From contig JAZGBC010000110.1 in the NCBI GenBank assembly GCA_036444495.1, positions 1-27,562 of the forward strand: 27,562 nt of DNA, read 5' to 3'. Under the pieces are notes generated by a model. The model worked only from the letters and a program-made list of their open reading frames with translations. It searched no databases and had not been told where the DNA came from. This document shows, in pieces, positions 7,397-15,329 of this stretch; the first letter of the stretch is position 1, and each line of letters starts with the position of its first letter. Both the position numbers and the translations under genes were made by a program. Source of the DNA: JAZGBC01 sp036444495 (lineage in GTDB: Bacteria; Pseudomonadota; Alphaproteobacteria; Kiloniellales; J153).

Positions 7397-7575
7397 AATG
7401 CTTACCCGGGAGGAGACCGGCCCCGGTCCGGCAAGCCATGATGAGGGCCCCCGGAGCCCTTGAATTCCGCCGAAATCGGGAAATTGCCGCCGCGCCCCGG
7501 GACACCGCTTTCGGCCTCCAACGAGGTCTGTTAAACACGGATGACGAGTCAGCCGGATTCCCCCAGCCGAACCCA

Positions 7576-9132
7576 ATGACCGAAGCAGAACCCTTGGTGC
7601 TCACCCCCGGCCACCTGACCCTGGCCGAGCTGCGGGCCTTTTGGCGCCGGCCCAGGACGGTCACGCTCGATTCGGGCTGTCATGCCGCTATCGAGGCCGC
7701 GGCCAAGATCGTGGCGGACATCGTCGGCGAGGGACGCCGGGTCTACGGCATCAATACGGGTTTCGGCAGCCTGGCGAAGACGACGGTCGACGCCGCTCAG
7801 GTAGGCGAGTTGCAGCGCCGCCTGGTGCTGTCGCACTGCGCCGGGGTGGGCGATCCGCTGCCGGACCGCGTGGTCCGCCTCGTCCTGCTGCTCAAGGTCA
7901 ACACGCTGGCCCGCGGCTACTCGGGCATCCGCCGCCGGGTCATCGAGGGGCTGCTCGGCCTGCTCAACGCCGGGGCGCTGCCGGTCATCCCGGAGAAGGG
8001 GTCGGTCGGCGCTTCGGGGGACCTGGCGCCGCTGGCCCATCTCTCGGCGGCGCTGCTGGGCGCCGGCGAGGTCACGCTGGGCGGCGAATGCCTGCCCGCG
8101 GCCGAGGCCCTGCAACGGATCGGCCTCGAACCGATCGAGCTGGGCGCCAAGGAGGGCCTGGCCCTGCTCAACGGCACCCAGGTCTCGACCGCGCTCGCGC
8201 TCGATGGACTCTTTGCCGGGCTGGACGTCTTCGCCGCCGCTCTGGCCGCCGGGGCCATGAGCGTGGATGCGGCGCTCGGCAGCGACGTCCCCTTCGACCC
8301 GCGCATTCACGAGATTCGCGGCCAGCCTGGCCAGATCGCGGTGGCGGCGGCCTTCCGCGGCCTGCTGGAAGGCAGCGGCATCCGCGCCTCCCACTTGGAC
8401 TGCGACCGGGTCCAGGACCCCTACTCCCTGCGCTGCCAGCCCCAGGTCATGGGCGCGGCCCTCGACATCATGACCGGCGCGGCGCTCACGCTGCGGCGCG
8501 AGGCCAACGCGGTCTCGGACAATCCTTTGGTCTTCGCCGAGGGCGGGGAGGTTCTTTCCGGCGGCAACTTCCACGGCGAACCGGTGGCCTTCGCCGCCGA
8601 CACGCTGGCGCTGGCACTGGCCGAGATCGGCGCCCTGTCGGAGCGCCGCATCGCGCTCCTGACCGACGCGAATTTCAGCGAGCTGCCGCCCTTCCTGATC
8701 GCCAAGCCGGGGCTCAACACGGGCTTCATGAACCTGCAGGTCACCGCCGCCGCCCTGGCCAGCGAGAACAAGTCCCTCGCCCACCCGGCCAGCGTGGACA
8801 GCCTGCCCACCTCGGCCAACCAGGAAGACCATGTCTCCATGGCCACCTTCGCGGCCCGGCGCCTGGCCGGGATGGCGCGCAACACGGGTTATATCGTGGC
8901 CATCGAGCTCCTGGCCGCCGCCCAGGGCATCGATTTCAGGCGCCCGCTGGAGACCAGCCCGCGCTTGAGCGAGGCGCACGGGGCCATTCGCGGAATAAGC
9001 GCCTTCCTGGAGGACGACCGCCCGCTCGCCCCGGATATCGCCGCGCTGCAGGCGCAGATCGAGACCGGTTTTTATTCGCGACAACTGGGCATGGACGGAG
9101 ATATCCCCCTGCTCTCGGGAACAGAGCGATAG
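7576..9132 (+). CDS. hutH: Histidine ammonia-lyase
   Basis: Histidine ammonia-lyase removes ammonia from L-histidine to give trans-urocanate, the first step of histidine degradation in the cytosol. The 518-residue product has the family's normal length. The MIO cofactor triad Ala146-Ser147-Gly148 lies in GSVGASGDLAPLAHLS, the catalytic tyrosine is Tyr57 in VYGINTGFGS, and later blocks are QDPYSLRCQPQVMG and SANQEDHVSM. Ser86-His87 in LVLSHCAG is the selectivity pair of histidine rather than tyrosine or phenylalanine lyases. The frame is open for a further 318 bases upstream, but the family's N-terminus begins near ATG 7576; the ribosome binding site there is weak. No hutU, hutI or hutG is present, so the gene stands alone; a MarR regulator follows. 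Confidence 0.93.
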   Translation: MTEAEPLVLTPGHLTLAELRAFWRRPRTVTLDSGCHAAIEAAAKIVADIVGEGRRVYGINTGFGSLAKTTVDAAQVGELQRRLVLSHCAGVGDPLPDRVVRLVLLLKVNTLARGYSGIRRRVIEGLLGLLNAGALPVIPEKGSVGASGDLAPLAHLSAALLGAGEVTLGGECLPAAEALQRIGLEPIELGAKEGLALLNGTQVSTALALDGLFAGLDVFAAALAAGAMSVDAALGSDVPFDPRIHEIRGQPGQIAVAAAFRGLLEGSGIRASHLDCDRVQDPYSLRCQPQVMGAALDIMTGAALTLRREANAVSDNPLVFAEGGEVLSGGNFHGEPVAFAADTLALALAEIGALSERRIALLTDANFSELPPFLIAKPGLNTGFMNLQVTAAALASENKSLAHPASVDSLPTSANQEDHVSMATFAARRLAGMARNTGYIVAIELLAAAQGIDFRRPLETSPRLSEAHGAIRGISAFLEDDRPLAPDIAALQAQIETGFYSRQLGMDGDIPLLSGTER

Positions 9133-9218
9133 ACTTCACATGGCTTCCGCGTTAGTCTCCGCCCCGGCCGCGCAACGTCCGGACTACATTCCGCACCGGT
9201 GCCATTGAGAAACCTGGA

Positions 9219-9236
9219 CCGCGAAAAAATTCGCGG
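9219..9236 (+). terminator. Hairpin downstream of hutH
   Basis: CCGCGAA-AAAA-TTCGCGG is a perfect 7-bp stem 86 bp after the hutH stop. A T-rich stretch (GGGTTTTTC) follows only about 11 bases later, so it is not a textbook intrinsic terminator. It lies upstream of the MarR start and could instead be a dyad bound by that regulator. Confidence 0.35.
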
Positions 9237-9303
9237 CTGGAGGGTTGGGTTTTTCTTGAAAACCGGCGCAGGTAAAGAAACCGAGGCAACCAGGGATACA
9301 AAA

Positions 9304-9741
9304 ATGGCCGAGAAAGCCAACGGGACAGTCACCTTCATCTTGGACGAGCAAATCGGACACTTGATCCGCCGGGCGCACCAACGCGCCTCGGCCTCCTTCA
9401 TGACGGTACTGTCCGATCACCGCTTTACACCGACGCAGTTCTTCGCCTTGGCCCGCTTGAGGGAGAGGGGCCAGCTTTCGCAGAACAGGCTCGGGCGCCT
9501 GACCGCCATGGATCCGGCGACGATCCAGGGCGTAGTGCGGCGGCTCGACGACCGGGGCTTCCTGAAGCGCCTGCCCGATCCAACGGACCGGCGGCGCATG
9601 GTGCTGCGCCTGACACCAGCGGGAGAGCAGGCGGTAGACGGGCTGAGCCACGAGGTGGACGCCGTCAGCCAGCAGGTGCTCCAGCCGCTCGCGCCCGACG
9701 AGCGGGAGCAGTTCCGTAGCCTCCTGAAGCGCATCGTCTAG
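9304..9741 (+). CDS. MarR-family transcriptional regulator
   Basis: A 145-residue winged-helix regulator. After a helical N-terminus (residues 8-35) come FTPTQFFALARLRERGQLSQ, the recognition region around NRLGRLTAMDPATIQGVVRRL, and the wing DRGFLKRLPDPTDRRRMVLRL, whose DPTDRR is a MarR-family hallmark. The frame is open back to 9199, but ATG 9304 fits the family and has AGGGA eight bases upstream. It follows hutH by 171 bp and may regulate that gene or itself. The ligand is unknown. Confidence 0.88.
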   Translation: MAEKANGTVTFILDEQIGHLIRRAHQRASASFMTVLSDHRFTPTQFFALARLRERGQLSQNRLGRLTAMDPATIQGVVRRLDDRGFLKRLPDPTDRRRMVLRLTPAGEQAVDGLSHEVDAVSQQVLQPLAPDEREQFRSLLKRIV

Positions 9742-9919
9742 AGCGGTTCTAGGGGCCGGCACGAAAGTAGGGGCCCTTTAAGGCGGCATCCGGAAGGCGG
9801 ACAGCAGACTCCTACCGAACTGCCATGGCGGGCCAATAAGCGCGCCATCGTTGCGGGCCAATTAAACCAATTGAAACTGTGAAGTTCGGCACGGCTTTCG
9901 CTGTCTCAACAGAGATTCT

Positions 9920-10084
9920 CTAAAACCAGCGCAGCCAGACGAGATAGACCAGGATCAAGAGGATCACGTCCCAGAAGATGATCTCGCCGATGCGGAACCA
10001 GCGCTTGGCCCGGTTGAGCCGGTAGAGACCGTACCAGCCGACGGCCGCGATAGCGACGGGAACGAAGCCTAAAAGCACGTTCAT
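9920..10084 (-). CDS. Small two-segment membrane protein at the end of the ABC transporter operon
   Basis: A 54-residue product, MNVLLGFVPVAIAAVGWYGL at its start and WDVILLILVYLVWLRWF at its end, with a basic middle (YRLNRAKRWFRIGE). It has two predicted membrane helices of about 17 residues. The ATG overlaps the stop of the ATPase gene by four bases (ATGA), the same coupling used between the other transporter genes, which strongly supports translation. I do not recognise the family. Small membrane proteins of unknown role occur at the end of some carbohydrate ABC operons; here it may stabilise or tune the permease. That role is inference. Confidence 0.7.
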   Translation of the reverse strand: MNVLLGFVPVAIAAVGWYGLYRLNRAKRWFRIGEIIFWDVILLILVYLVWLRWF

Positions 10085-11136
10085 GGCTGGCGCAGCCCCG
10101 TCTCGGCGTCGAAGAAGTGGAGCCGCTCGGGCGGCAACTCCAGATGAAGCTCGGCGCCGCTCGCCGGCTCGGAATAATCAGCCTTGCTGCGCACGATAAG
10201 CGGCTGGCCGCCGCACTCGACGAATAGCAGCACGTCGGGCTCGACCAGCTCCAGCACATCGAGGCGGCAGGCGAGCGTCCCCTCGCGCGGGGCACGGTGC
10301 GGCACGATGTGCTCGGGCCGGATGCCGAGCACGGTCTCGCCGTCGCTTCGCCCCGTTATCGGAAGCGTGAGACCGTTCGCGCGGAAGATGCCGCCCTCGA
10401 TGCGCCCATCTATGGTGTTCATTGCCGGGCGGCCGATGAACTCGGCGACGAAGCGGTTGACCGGGCGGTGATAGATATCCTTCGGCGCCTCGAACTGCAC
10501 GAGCCGGCCGTAGTTGAGCACCGCGATGCGCGTGCCCAGCGTCATGGCCTCCTCCTGGTCGTGGGTGACGAAGACGAAGGTAGTGCGCAGTTCGTTGTGC
10601 AGGCGCTTGAGCTCGGTGCGCGTCCGCAGGCGCAGGATGGCGTCCAGATTGGAAAGCGGCTCGTCCATCAGACAGATATCCGGCTGCCAGACGAGCGCCC
10701 GCGCCACCGCCACGCGCTGCGCTTCGCCGCCGGAAAGCTGGCGCGGCCGCCGGCGTATAAGGTCATCGATCTGGAGGAGGCGCGAGACCGCGCGCACCTT
10801 GCCATCGATCTCGCCCTTCGGCACGCCGCGCACGCGCAAGGGATAGGCGATGTTGTCGTAGACGCTCTTGTGCGAATACAGCGCGTAGTTCTGGAACACC
10901 ATGCTCATGGCGCGCTCGCGCGGCGGCAGACCCGTGATGTCGCGGCCGTCAACTTCGATCGCGCCCGACGTGGCCTCCTCCAAGCCGGCCAGGACCCGGC
11001 AGGCGGTGGTCTTGCCGCTGCCCGAGGGGCCGAGCAGCACGACGAACTCGCCGCGTTCGAATTCCAGGCTGAAGCGGTCGAGCGCCACCGTGCCATCGCC
11101 GAACACCTTGCTCACCTCTTTGAATGCGACGGTCAC
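10081..11136 (-). CDS. Carbohydrate ABC transporter ATP-binding protein (MalK/UgpC type)
   Basis: A 351-residue ATPase of the CUT1 carbohydrate importer class. The Walker A box GPSGSGKTT is at residues 36-44, the Q-loop in FQNYALY near 81, the signature LSGGEAQR at 134-141, Walker B with LMDEP ending at 160, and the switch histidine at 192 in THDQEEA. The C-terminal 120 residues form the OB/TOBE domain typical of MalK/UgpC proteins, with VLGIRPEHI. It energises sugar uptake through the two permeases encoded upstream. The permease stop is 8 bp away, and the downstream 54-codon gene overlaps by four bases. Confidence 0.95.
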   Translation of the reverse strand: MTVAFKEVSKVFGDGTVALDRFSLEFERGEFVVLLGPSGSGKTTACRVLAGLEEATSGAIEVDGRDITGLPPRERAMSMVFQNYALYSHKSVYDNIAYPLRVRGVPKGEIDGKVRAVSRLLQIDDLIRRRPRQLSGGEAQRVAVARALVWQPDICLMDEPLSNLDAILRLRTRTELKRLHNELRTTFVFVTHDQEEAMTLGTRIAVLNYGRLVQFEAPKDIYHRPVNRFVAEFIGRPAMNTIDGRIEGGIFRANGLTLPITGRSDGETVLGIRPEHIVPHRAPREGTLACRLDVLELVEPDVLLFVECGGQPLIVRSKADYSEPASGAELHLELPPERLHFFDAETGLRQP

Positions 11137-11143
11137 CGGCGGC

Positions 11144-11962
11144 CTATCCCTTCACCGCGCCGAAGGTGAGGCCGCGCACCAGGTGGCGCTGGACGAGCGT
11201 CGCGAAGATGATGATCGGCACGGTGCCGACGACGCCGACGGCAGCCATCTGCCCCCACAGCGTTCCGTGCGGCGTGGCCAGGCCGGGAATGCCGACGATA
11301 AGCGTGCGCGATTCGAAGGCGACGAGGATCAGCGCATAGAGAAACTCGTTCCAGCTCAGGATGAAGCACAACACGGCCGTCGCGGCCATGCCCGGCGCCG
11401 CCAGGGGCACCAGCACGCGCACGAACATGCCGGCGCGGCTGTGGCCATCCATCATAGCCGCCTCGTCGATCTCGCGCGGAATGTCGGCGAAGAACCCGCG
11501 CATCATCCACACGACCAGCGACAGGTTGAAGGTCGAATGCGCCAGGATCAACGAGGTGCGGGTGTCGGTCAGGCCGACGTAGTTAAACAGGAGGAACATG
11601 GGCACGACGATCGAGATCGGCGGCGCCATGCGCGTCGTCAGGAAGAAGAAGAACAAATCCTCCTTGCCGCGGAACTCGTGCCGCGCGAAGACATAGGCCG
11701 CCGGCACACCGATCAGGAGCGAAAGGACGGTCGTGGACAGCGCCACGACTACGCTGTTCCAGACCAGCGGCAGGTATTCCTTGTTGATGAAAACTTCCGG
11801 GTAATGGTCCAGGATCGGATTGAAGAGCCACACCGGGGTGTCCGCCAGCGCGTCGAATCGCGTCTTGAACGACGTCATGACCATCCAGACGTAAGGGGTC
11901 AGCACCAGGAGCAGAACCACGATCAGGGTGGCGACCGCAACGATACGCCAGGCACGGTTCAT
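11144..11962 (-). CDS. Carbohydrate ABC transporter permease (MalG-like)
   Basis: A 272-residue inner-membrane permease with about six hydrophobic segments, starting at MNRAWRIVAVATLIVVLLLV. The EAA loop that contacts the ATPase reads EIDEAAMMDGHSRAGMFVRV and then LPLAAPG-type residues, as in MalG/UgpE. The start at 11962 overlaps the stop of the upstream permease by four bases (ATGA). A longer open frame upstream is only a shadow of the other permease. It forms the translocation pore with the MalF-like partner. Confidence 0.93.
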   Translation of the reverse strand: MNRAWRIVAVATLIVVLLLVLTPYVWMVMTSFKTRFDALADTPVWLFNPILDHYPEVFINKEYLPLVWNSVVVALSTTVLSLLIGVPAAYVFARHEFRGKEDLFFFFLTTRMAPPISIVVPMFLLFNYVGLTDTRTSLILAHSTFNLSLVVWMMRGFFADIPREIDEAAMMDGHSRAGMFVRVLVPLAAPGMAATAVLCFILSWNEFLYALILVAFESRTLIVGIPGLATPHGTLWGQMAAVGVVGTVPIIIFATLVQRHLVRGLTFGAVKG

Positions 11963-12873
11963 GTCTGCACCCGCCCCTCGGTCCAGTAGACCGCCTTGTA
12001 GAACACGGCGCAGAGGATGAGCACCACGAGATAGACCATGAAGGCGCTGACGGCGCCGTAGCCCAGGTCCCAATTCTTGAAGTTTAAGCGGTAGGTATAG
12101 ATCGAGAGCAGCTCGGTCACCGTGCCGGGGCCGCCGCCGGTGAGAATGAAGACCTTGTCGAACTCCTTGAAGGCGTCGATCCCGCGCAGAAGAAACACCA
12201 GCGCAATGATCGGGCGCATGAGCGGCAGCGTGATGTCGCGGAATATCTGCCACGGCCGGGCGCCGTCCATGACCGCCGCCTCGAAGGGCTCGCGCGGCAG
12301 GCTGAGCAGCCCCGCGAGCATGACCAGGGTGACGAACGGGGTCCACTCCCACACGTCGATCATCATGATCGTCGGCAGCACCAGATCCGGGTCGGAGAGC
12401 AACGCGGTGCGCACGTCGAGCAGGCCGATCTTGCGCAGGTAATAGGTCAGCATGCCGAAGTCGCCTTGCAGCATCAGCTTCCACATGAAGCCCACGGCCA
12501 CCGGCGCCAGCATCATCGGGACGAGGATCAGGGTCAGGACAAAGCGTTGCCGCTTCACCTGATGACGAAGGAAAAGCGCGAGGGCGAAGCCGAGTACGAA
12601 CTCGACGCTCACCACGCCGACAACGAACTCGATCGTGGTCGCAAAGCTTTCCCAGAAGATCGGGTCGTCCTGCATCAGGCGGCGGTAATTGTCGAACCCG
12701 ACGAAATTGCCGTCACGGCCCGGCAGCGCGTAGCTGAGGTCGGTGAAGCTCACGCCCACCATGTAAAGGAAGGGCCCGAGCAACAGCACGGTGAGGAAGA
12801 TCAGGGCCGGCAGGAGAAACGCCGGGCCGACGCCCTTGTCGAACAATGTGCCCCCGATACTCCGCGCGCTCAC
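11959..12873 (-). CDS. Carbohydrate ABC transporter permease (MalF-like)
   Basis: A permease of about 304 residues with six hydrophobic segments. The EAA loop reads EPFEAAVMDGARPWQIFRDI followed by TLPLMRP. I prefer the GTG at 12873 (VSARSIGGTLFDKG), which has GAGG and GGG about 6-10 bases upstream. The ATG at 12966 would add 31 proline- and arginine-rich residues, and the coding region would run straight through the strong hairpin at 12924-12960. Its partner permease overlaps the stop by four bases. Confidence 0.9.
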   Translation of the reverse strand: MSARSIGGTLFDKGVGPAFLLPALIFLTVLLLGPFLYMVGVSFTDLSYALPGRDGNFVGFDNYRRLMQDDPIFWESFATTIEFVVGVVSVEFVLGFALALFLRHQVKRQRFVLTLILVPMMLAPVAVGFMWKLMLQGDFGMLTYYLRKIGLLDVRTALLSDPDLVLPTIMMIDVWEWTPFVTLVMLAGLLSLPREPFEAAVMDGARPWQIFRDITLPLMRPIIALVFLLRGIDAFKEFDKVFILTGGGPGTVTELLSIYTYRLNFKNWDLGYGAVSAFMVYLVVLILCAVFYKAVYWTEGRVQT

Positions 12874-12923
12874 CGGCCCTACCTCGCGATCGAAAACGGA
12901 ATGCGGCGCGTCCCGCGCGGCGA

Positions 12924-12960
12924 CCCCCTCGCCCCGCCGTGGCGCGGAAGGGCGAGGGGG
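12924..12960 (-). promoter_or_regulatory. Strong intercistronic hairpin between binding-protein and permease genes
   Basis: CCCCCTCGCCC and its exact complement form an 11-bp GC stem with a 15-base loop, 51 bp after the binding-protein stop and before the MalF-like start. There is no T tract. Such hairpins often protect the 3' end of binding-protein mRNA or attenuate transcription, giving more binding protein than permease. That role is inferred from position. Confidence 0.6.
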
Positions 12961-13011
12961 CTTCACTCAGGAAACGAACGCGCTGACTCTAGCGCGAAAA
13001 CCCCGCTGGTG

Positions 13012-14409
13012 TCAGTTTACAGGGTATTTGAGCGGCGCACAGTCGCCCAGCAGCTTGTTCATCTCAAGCGCAGAAGTGTCGAGCGCTTCCTTGGCGGACT
13101 TCTTGCCGACCAGGTAGTTGCTTAGCTCGCGCACCAGCAGGTCGGTGATCTCCGGCGATTCCGGAATCGTCGGTTTCGGAATCGAGACCGCGTTGGTGTC
13201 CATCGACGCCTTCGAGTAGCTGATTTTCTGGACGTCCGGATGCGCATAGACGTCGGGCCGCGAGGTGGCGCCGCCGTTCATGTGCTGCTCGAGCTGCTGG
13301 TCGAAACCCATCATCCACTGGATGAAGAGATAGGCCGCTTCCTTGTCCTCGGCGTAGGCCGGGATCAGGTAGGTCCAGCCCTCGACCTGGCCGGTCTTGC
13401 CGCCCTCGCCCTGGGGCACGATGTCGAAGCCCATGCGGCCCGCCACCCTGCTCTGGCTGGCGTCCTCGGCCACCGCGTAGGTGGCGTCGTTCCACATGAT
13501 CATCTGATACACCTTCTCCTGCTGCATCAGCGCCATGACGTCGTCCCAGAAGTAGTTGAGGGTGTCGGGCGGCGAGTACGCCATCAGGCTCTTGTAGTAC
13601 TCGGTCGCCGCGATCGCTTGAGGGCTGTTGACGATGATCGGGCCGCATTCGCTGCCCGCCTTCACATCCATCATGTCGCCGCCGAAGCTGTAGAGGAAGT
13701 TGAGCCACTCGTACCACAGGGCCTCGTGGCGCTTGCCCTGGATGGCGGTGCCGTAAAAGCCCTTGTCGGGGCGGGTGAACCACTCGGAGATGTCGGTGTA
13801 TTCCTGCCAGGTCGCGGCGGGTTTGAGGTCGTAGCCGTACTTGGCCTTGAAGCCCGCGCGCTCCTTCGGATCGTCGAGCAGGTCCTGGCGGTACCACATG
13901 TACATGGTCAGCGCCGTGAAGGGGAAGCCGTAGGCCTTGCCGCCGTACCAGGAGATCTCCTTCCACAGGCCCTGATAGAGCACCTCTTTGGGCTTGAAGC
14001 CGGGATCGCGCAGCTTGGGGTCGCTCATGAATTTCTCGATCACCGTCAGATGCCCGTTCTCGACGAAGCGACCGAGCTCGCGGTGCGGCTGCAGGATGAA
14101 GTCGTAGCGCCCTCGTTTCGAGTTGAGGTCGAGCATCACCTTGTTGACCGCCTCCGAATGCTCGTACATCTCGATGACGACCTTGATGCCGGTACGCTTC
14201 TCGAACTCGCCCTTCATCTTGTTCATCGCCTCGAGCGGCGGAAGCGCCTCGCCAATGGTGCGGATGGTCGTGCCCTTGTAGGGCGCGGCGGCCTCCTCCA
14301 GGCTCCAGGCGCCGGCCTGAGATGTAAGCGCCAAGCCCAGCACGAGCCCAACGGCCAGCGCACTCAGGCGCAAAGCCTTGTGCAAAGGGGTCCTCGCCTC
14401 TTGTGTCAT
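13012..14409 (-). CDS. Extracellular solute-binding protein of a carbohydrate ABC transporter
   Basis: A 465-residue periplasmic binding protein of family 1 (sugar-binding). A Sec signal peptide is clear: basic start, hydrophobic core LSALAVGLVLGLAL, and a probable cleavage after SQAGA. The mature part begins with an EEAAAPYKGTTIRTIGEALP-type first strand and has the usual alternating domains, with aromatic residues such as WYGGKAYGFPFTALTMYMWY near the cleft. The start at 14409 has AGGAGG ten bases upstream; the open frame extends 60 codons further, but those residues do not resemble a leader. It delivers substrate to the permeases. The ligand is unknown; the neighbouring kinase and dehydrogenase suggest a polyol or sugar. 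Confidence 0.93.
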   Translation of the reverse strand: MTQEARTPLHKALRLSALAVGLVLGLALTSQAGAWSLEEAAAPYKGTTIRTIGEALPPLEAMNKMKGEFEKRTGIKVVIEMYEHSEAVNKVMLDLNSKRGRYDFILQPHRELGRFVENGHLTVIEKFMSDPKLRDPGFKPKEVLYQGLWKEISWYGGKAYGFPFTALTMYMWYRQDLLDDPKERAGFKAKYGYDLKPAATWQEYTDISEWFTRPDKGFYGTAIQGKRHEALWYEWLNFLYSFGGDMMDVKAGSECGPIIVNSPQAIAATEYYKSLMAYSPPDTLNYFWDDVMALMQQEKVYQMIMWNDATYAVAEDASQSRVAGRMGFDIVPQGEGGKTGQVEGWTYLIPAYAEDKEAAYLFIQWMMGFDQQLEQHMNGGATSRPDVYAHPDVQKISYSKASMDTNAVSIPKPTIPESPEITDLLVRELSNYLVGKKSAKEALDTSALEMNKLLGDCAPLKYPVN

Positions 14410-14639
14410 TTCCCGAGCCTCCTGTTTTGCGTTTTTTCTTGGTCGACAAGCGCGTGTCCGGCACGCCTCGCCCGGCCCCCTTCGGAATAAGGACGATGCG
14501 GAGGTCAGCGCGCGGTGCGCAGGAAGTAACTTAAGCCGACTGTAACATGCAGATTTGGGATAATCCACAAAATTTGTTGTACCTACCAACTTTTATGCGA
14601 TATGGTCCGGGAAACAATATGCCATAGGGAGACGCCGGC
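14410..14639. promoter_or_regulatory. Divergent promoter region with candidate operator
   Basis: This 230-bp gap separates the transporter operon (minus) from the catabolic operon (plus). The last 100 bp are AT-rich compared with the coding DNA. GTTG at 14576-14579 and CAAC at 14587-14590 form a small dyad around TACCTAC, flanked by A/T runs, and GGATAATCC at 14558-14566 is another near-palindrome. They are candidates for the DeoR-type regulator encoded at 18155. I cannot place -35 and -10 boxes with confidence. Confidence 0.4.
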
Positions 14640-15305
14640 ATGGAGTTCATCTTCATGTTCACCCGCGCCGATCAGACTGTCGAAGATTGCCTGGAAGTTT
14701 TTGATCTCGTGAGAGAAACCGGGGTCAAGCATCTGGGCTTCAAGGATGTCGGCGTGGACCGGGAAACGCTTGTCGCGCTCAACGACCGCATCAAGGCGAG
14801 CGGTGGGGTCAGCTACATGGAAGTAATAAGCACCACGAGCGAAGCCTGCTTGAACTCGGCGCGGGCGGCTGTCGAGATCGGTGTGGACCGCCTGCTCGGC
14901 AGCGCCGAGGCCGAAGCCATGCTGGAGGTTTTACAGGGCAGCGGCATCGCCTACTTCCCTTTCCCCGGCCGGCCGGAAGGCCATCCGACGCAACTCGGCG
15001 GCACGCCCGAACAGGTGGCGGCGGACTGCCGGCACTTCGAGGCGCTGGGCTGCGCCGGGGTCGATCTGCTCGCCTATCGGGCCACCGAGGCCGATCCGTT
15101 GGATCTGATTCACGCCGCGCGGGAGGCACTCTCGGGCGAGCTGATTATCGCGGGCAGCGTGGGCAGCACCGCGCGCGTGCACGAATTGGCCGAGGCCGGT
15201 GTCGATGCCTTCACCGTGGGCTCGGCGGCCTTCGACGGATCGTTTTCGCCGCGCAAGGGCTCGCTGCGCTCGCAACTGAGCGATATTCTGGCCGCCAGCG
15301 TCTGA
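14640..15305 (+). CDS. TIM-barrel protein, putative sugar-phosphate isomerase/aldolase of the polyol locus
   Basis: A 221-residue protein that looks like a phosphate-binding (beta/alpha)8 barrel. The last strands carry IIAGSVGSTARVHELAEAG and then VDAFTVGSAAFDGSF, the glycine/serine pattern that grips a phosphate in HisA-, Rpe- and PcrB-like barrels. The N-terminus is MEFIFMFTRADQTVEDCLEV, followed by GVKHLGFKDVGVD. I cannot assign an enzyme name. Position suggests it acts on the product of the kinase and dehydrogenase, as isomerase, epimerase or aldolase. AGGGAG seven bases upstream supports the start. It heads the plus-strand operon. Confidence 0.75.
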   Translation: MEFIFMFTRADQTVEDCLEVFDLVRETGVKHLGFKDVGVDRETLVALNDRIKASGGVSYMEVISTTSEACLNSARAAVEIGVDRLLGSAEAEAMLEVLQGSGIAYFPFPGRPEGHPTQLGGTPEQVAADCRHFEALGCAGVDLLAYRATEADPLDLIHAAREALSGELIIAGSVGSTARVHELAEAGVDAFTVGSAAFDGSFSPRKGSLRSQLSDILAASV

Positions 15306-15329
15306 TACTAACCCGCGGGAGGCAGGGCC

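Noticed and set aside
7258..7575. 106-codon N-terminal extension of hutH
   Set aside because: It overlaps the 63-codon gene and the intergenic dyads, and family members start near MTEAEP.
9828..9862. Direct repeat GCGGGCCAAT twice, 25 bp apart
   Set aside because: Too short, and in a small convergent gap; chance cannot be excluded.
14410..14589. 60-codon N-terminal extension of the solute-binding protein
   Set aside because: The signal peptide and a good AGGAGG site mark the start at 14409.
14640..15305. Glycerol-1-phosphate prenyltransferase (PcrB-like)
   Set aside because: Only the general phosphate-site pattern is shared; the N-terminal half and central strands do not match PcrB, so I kept it as an unassigned barrel.
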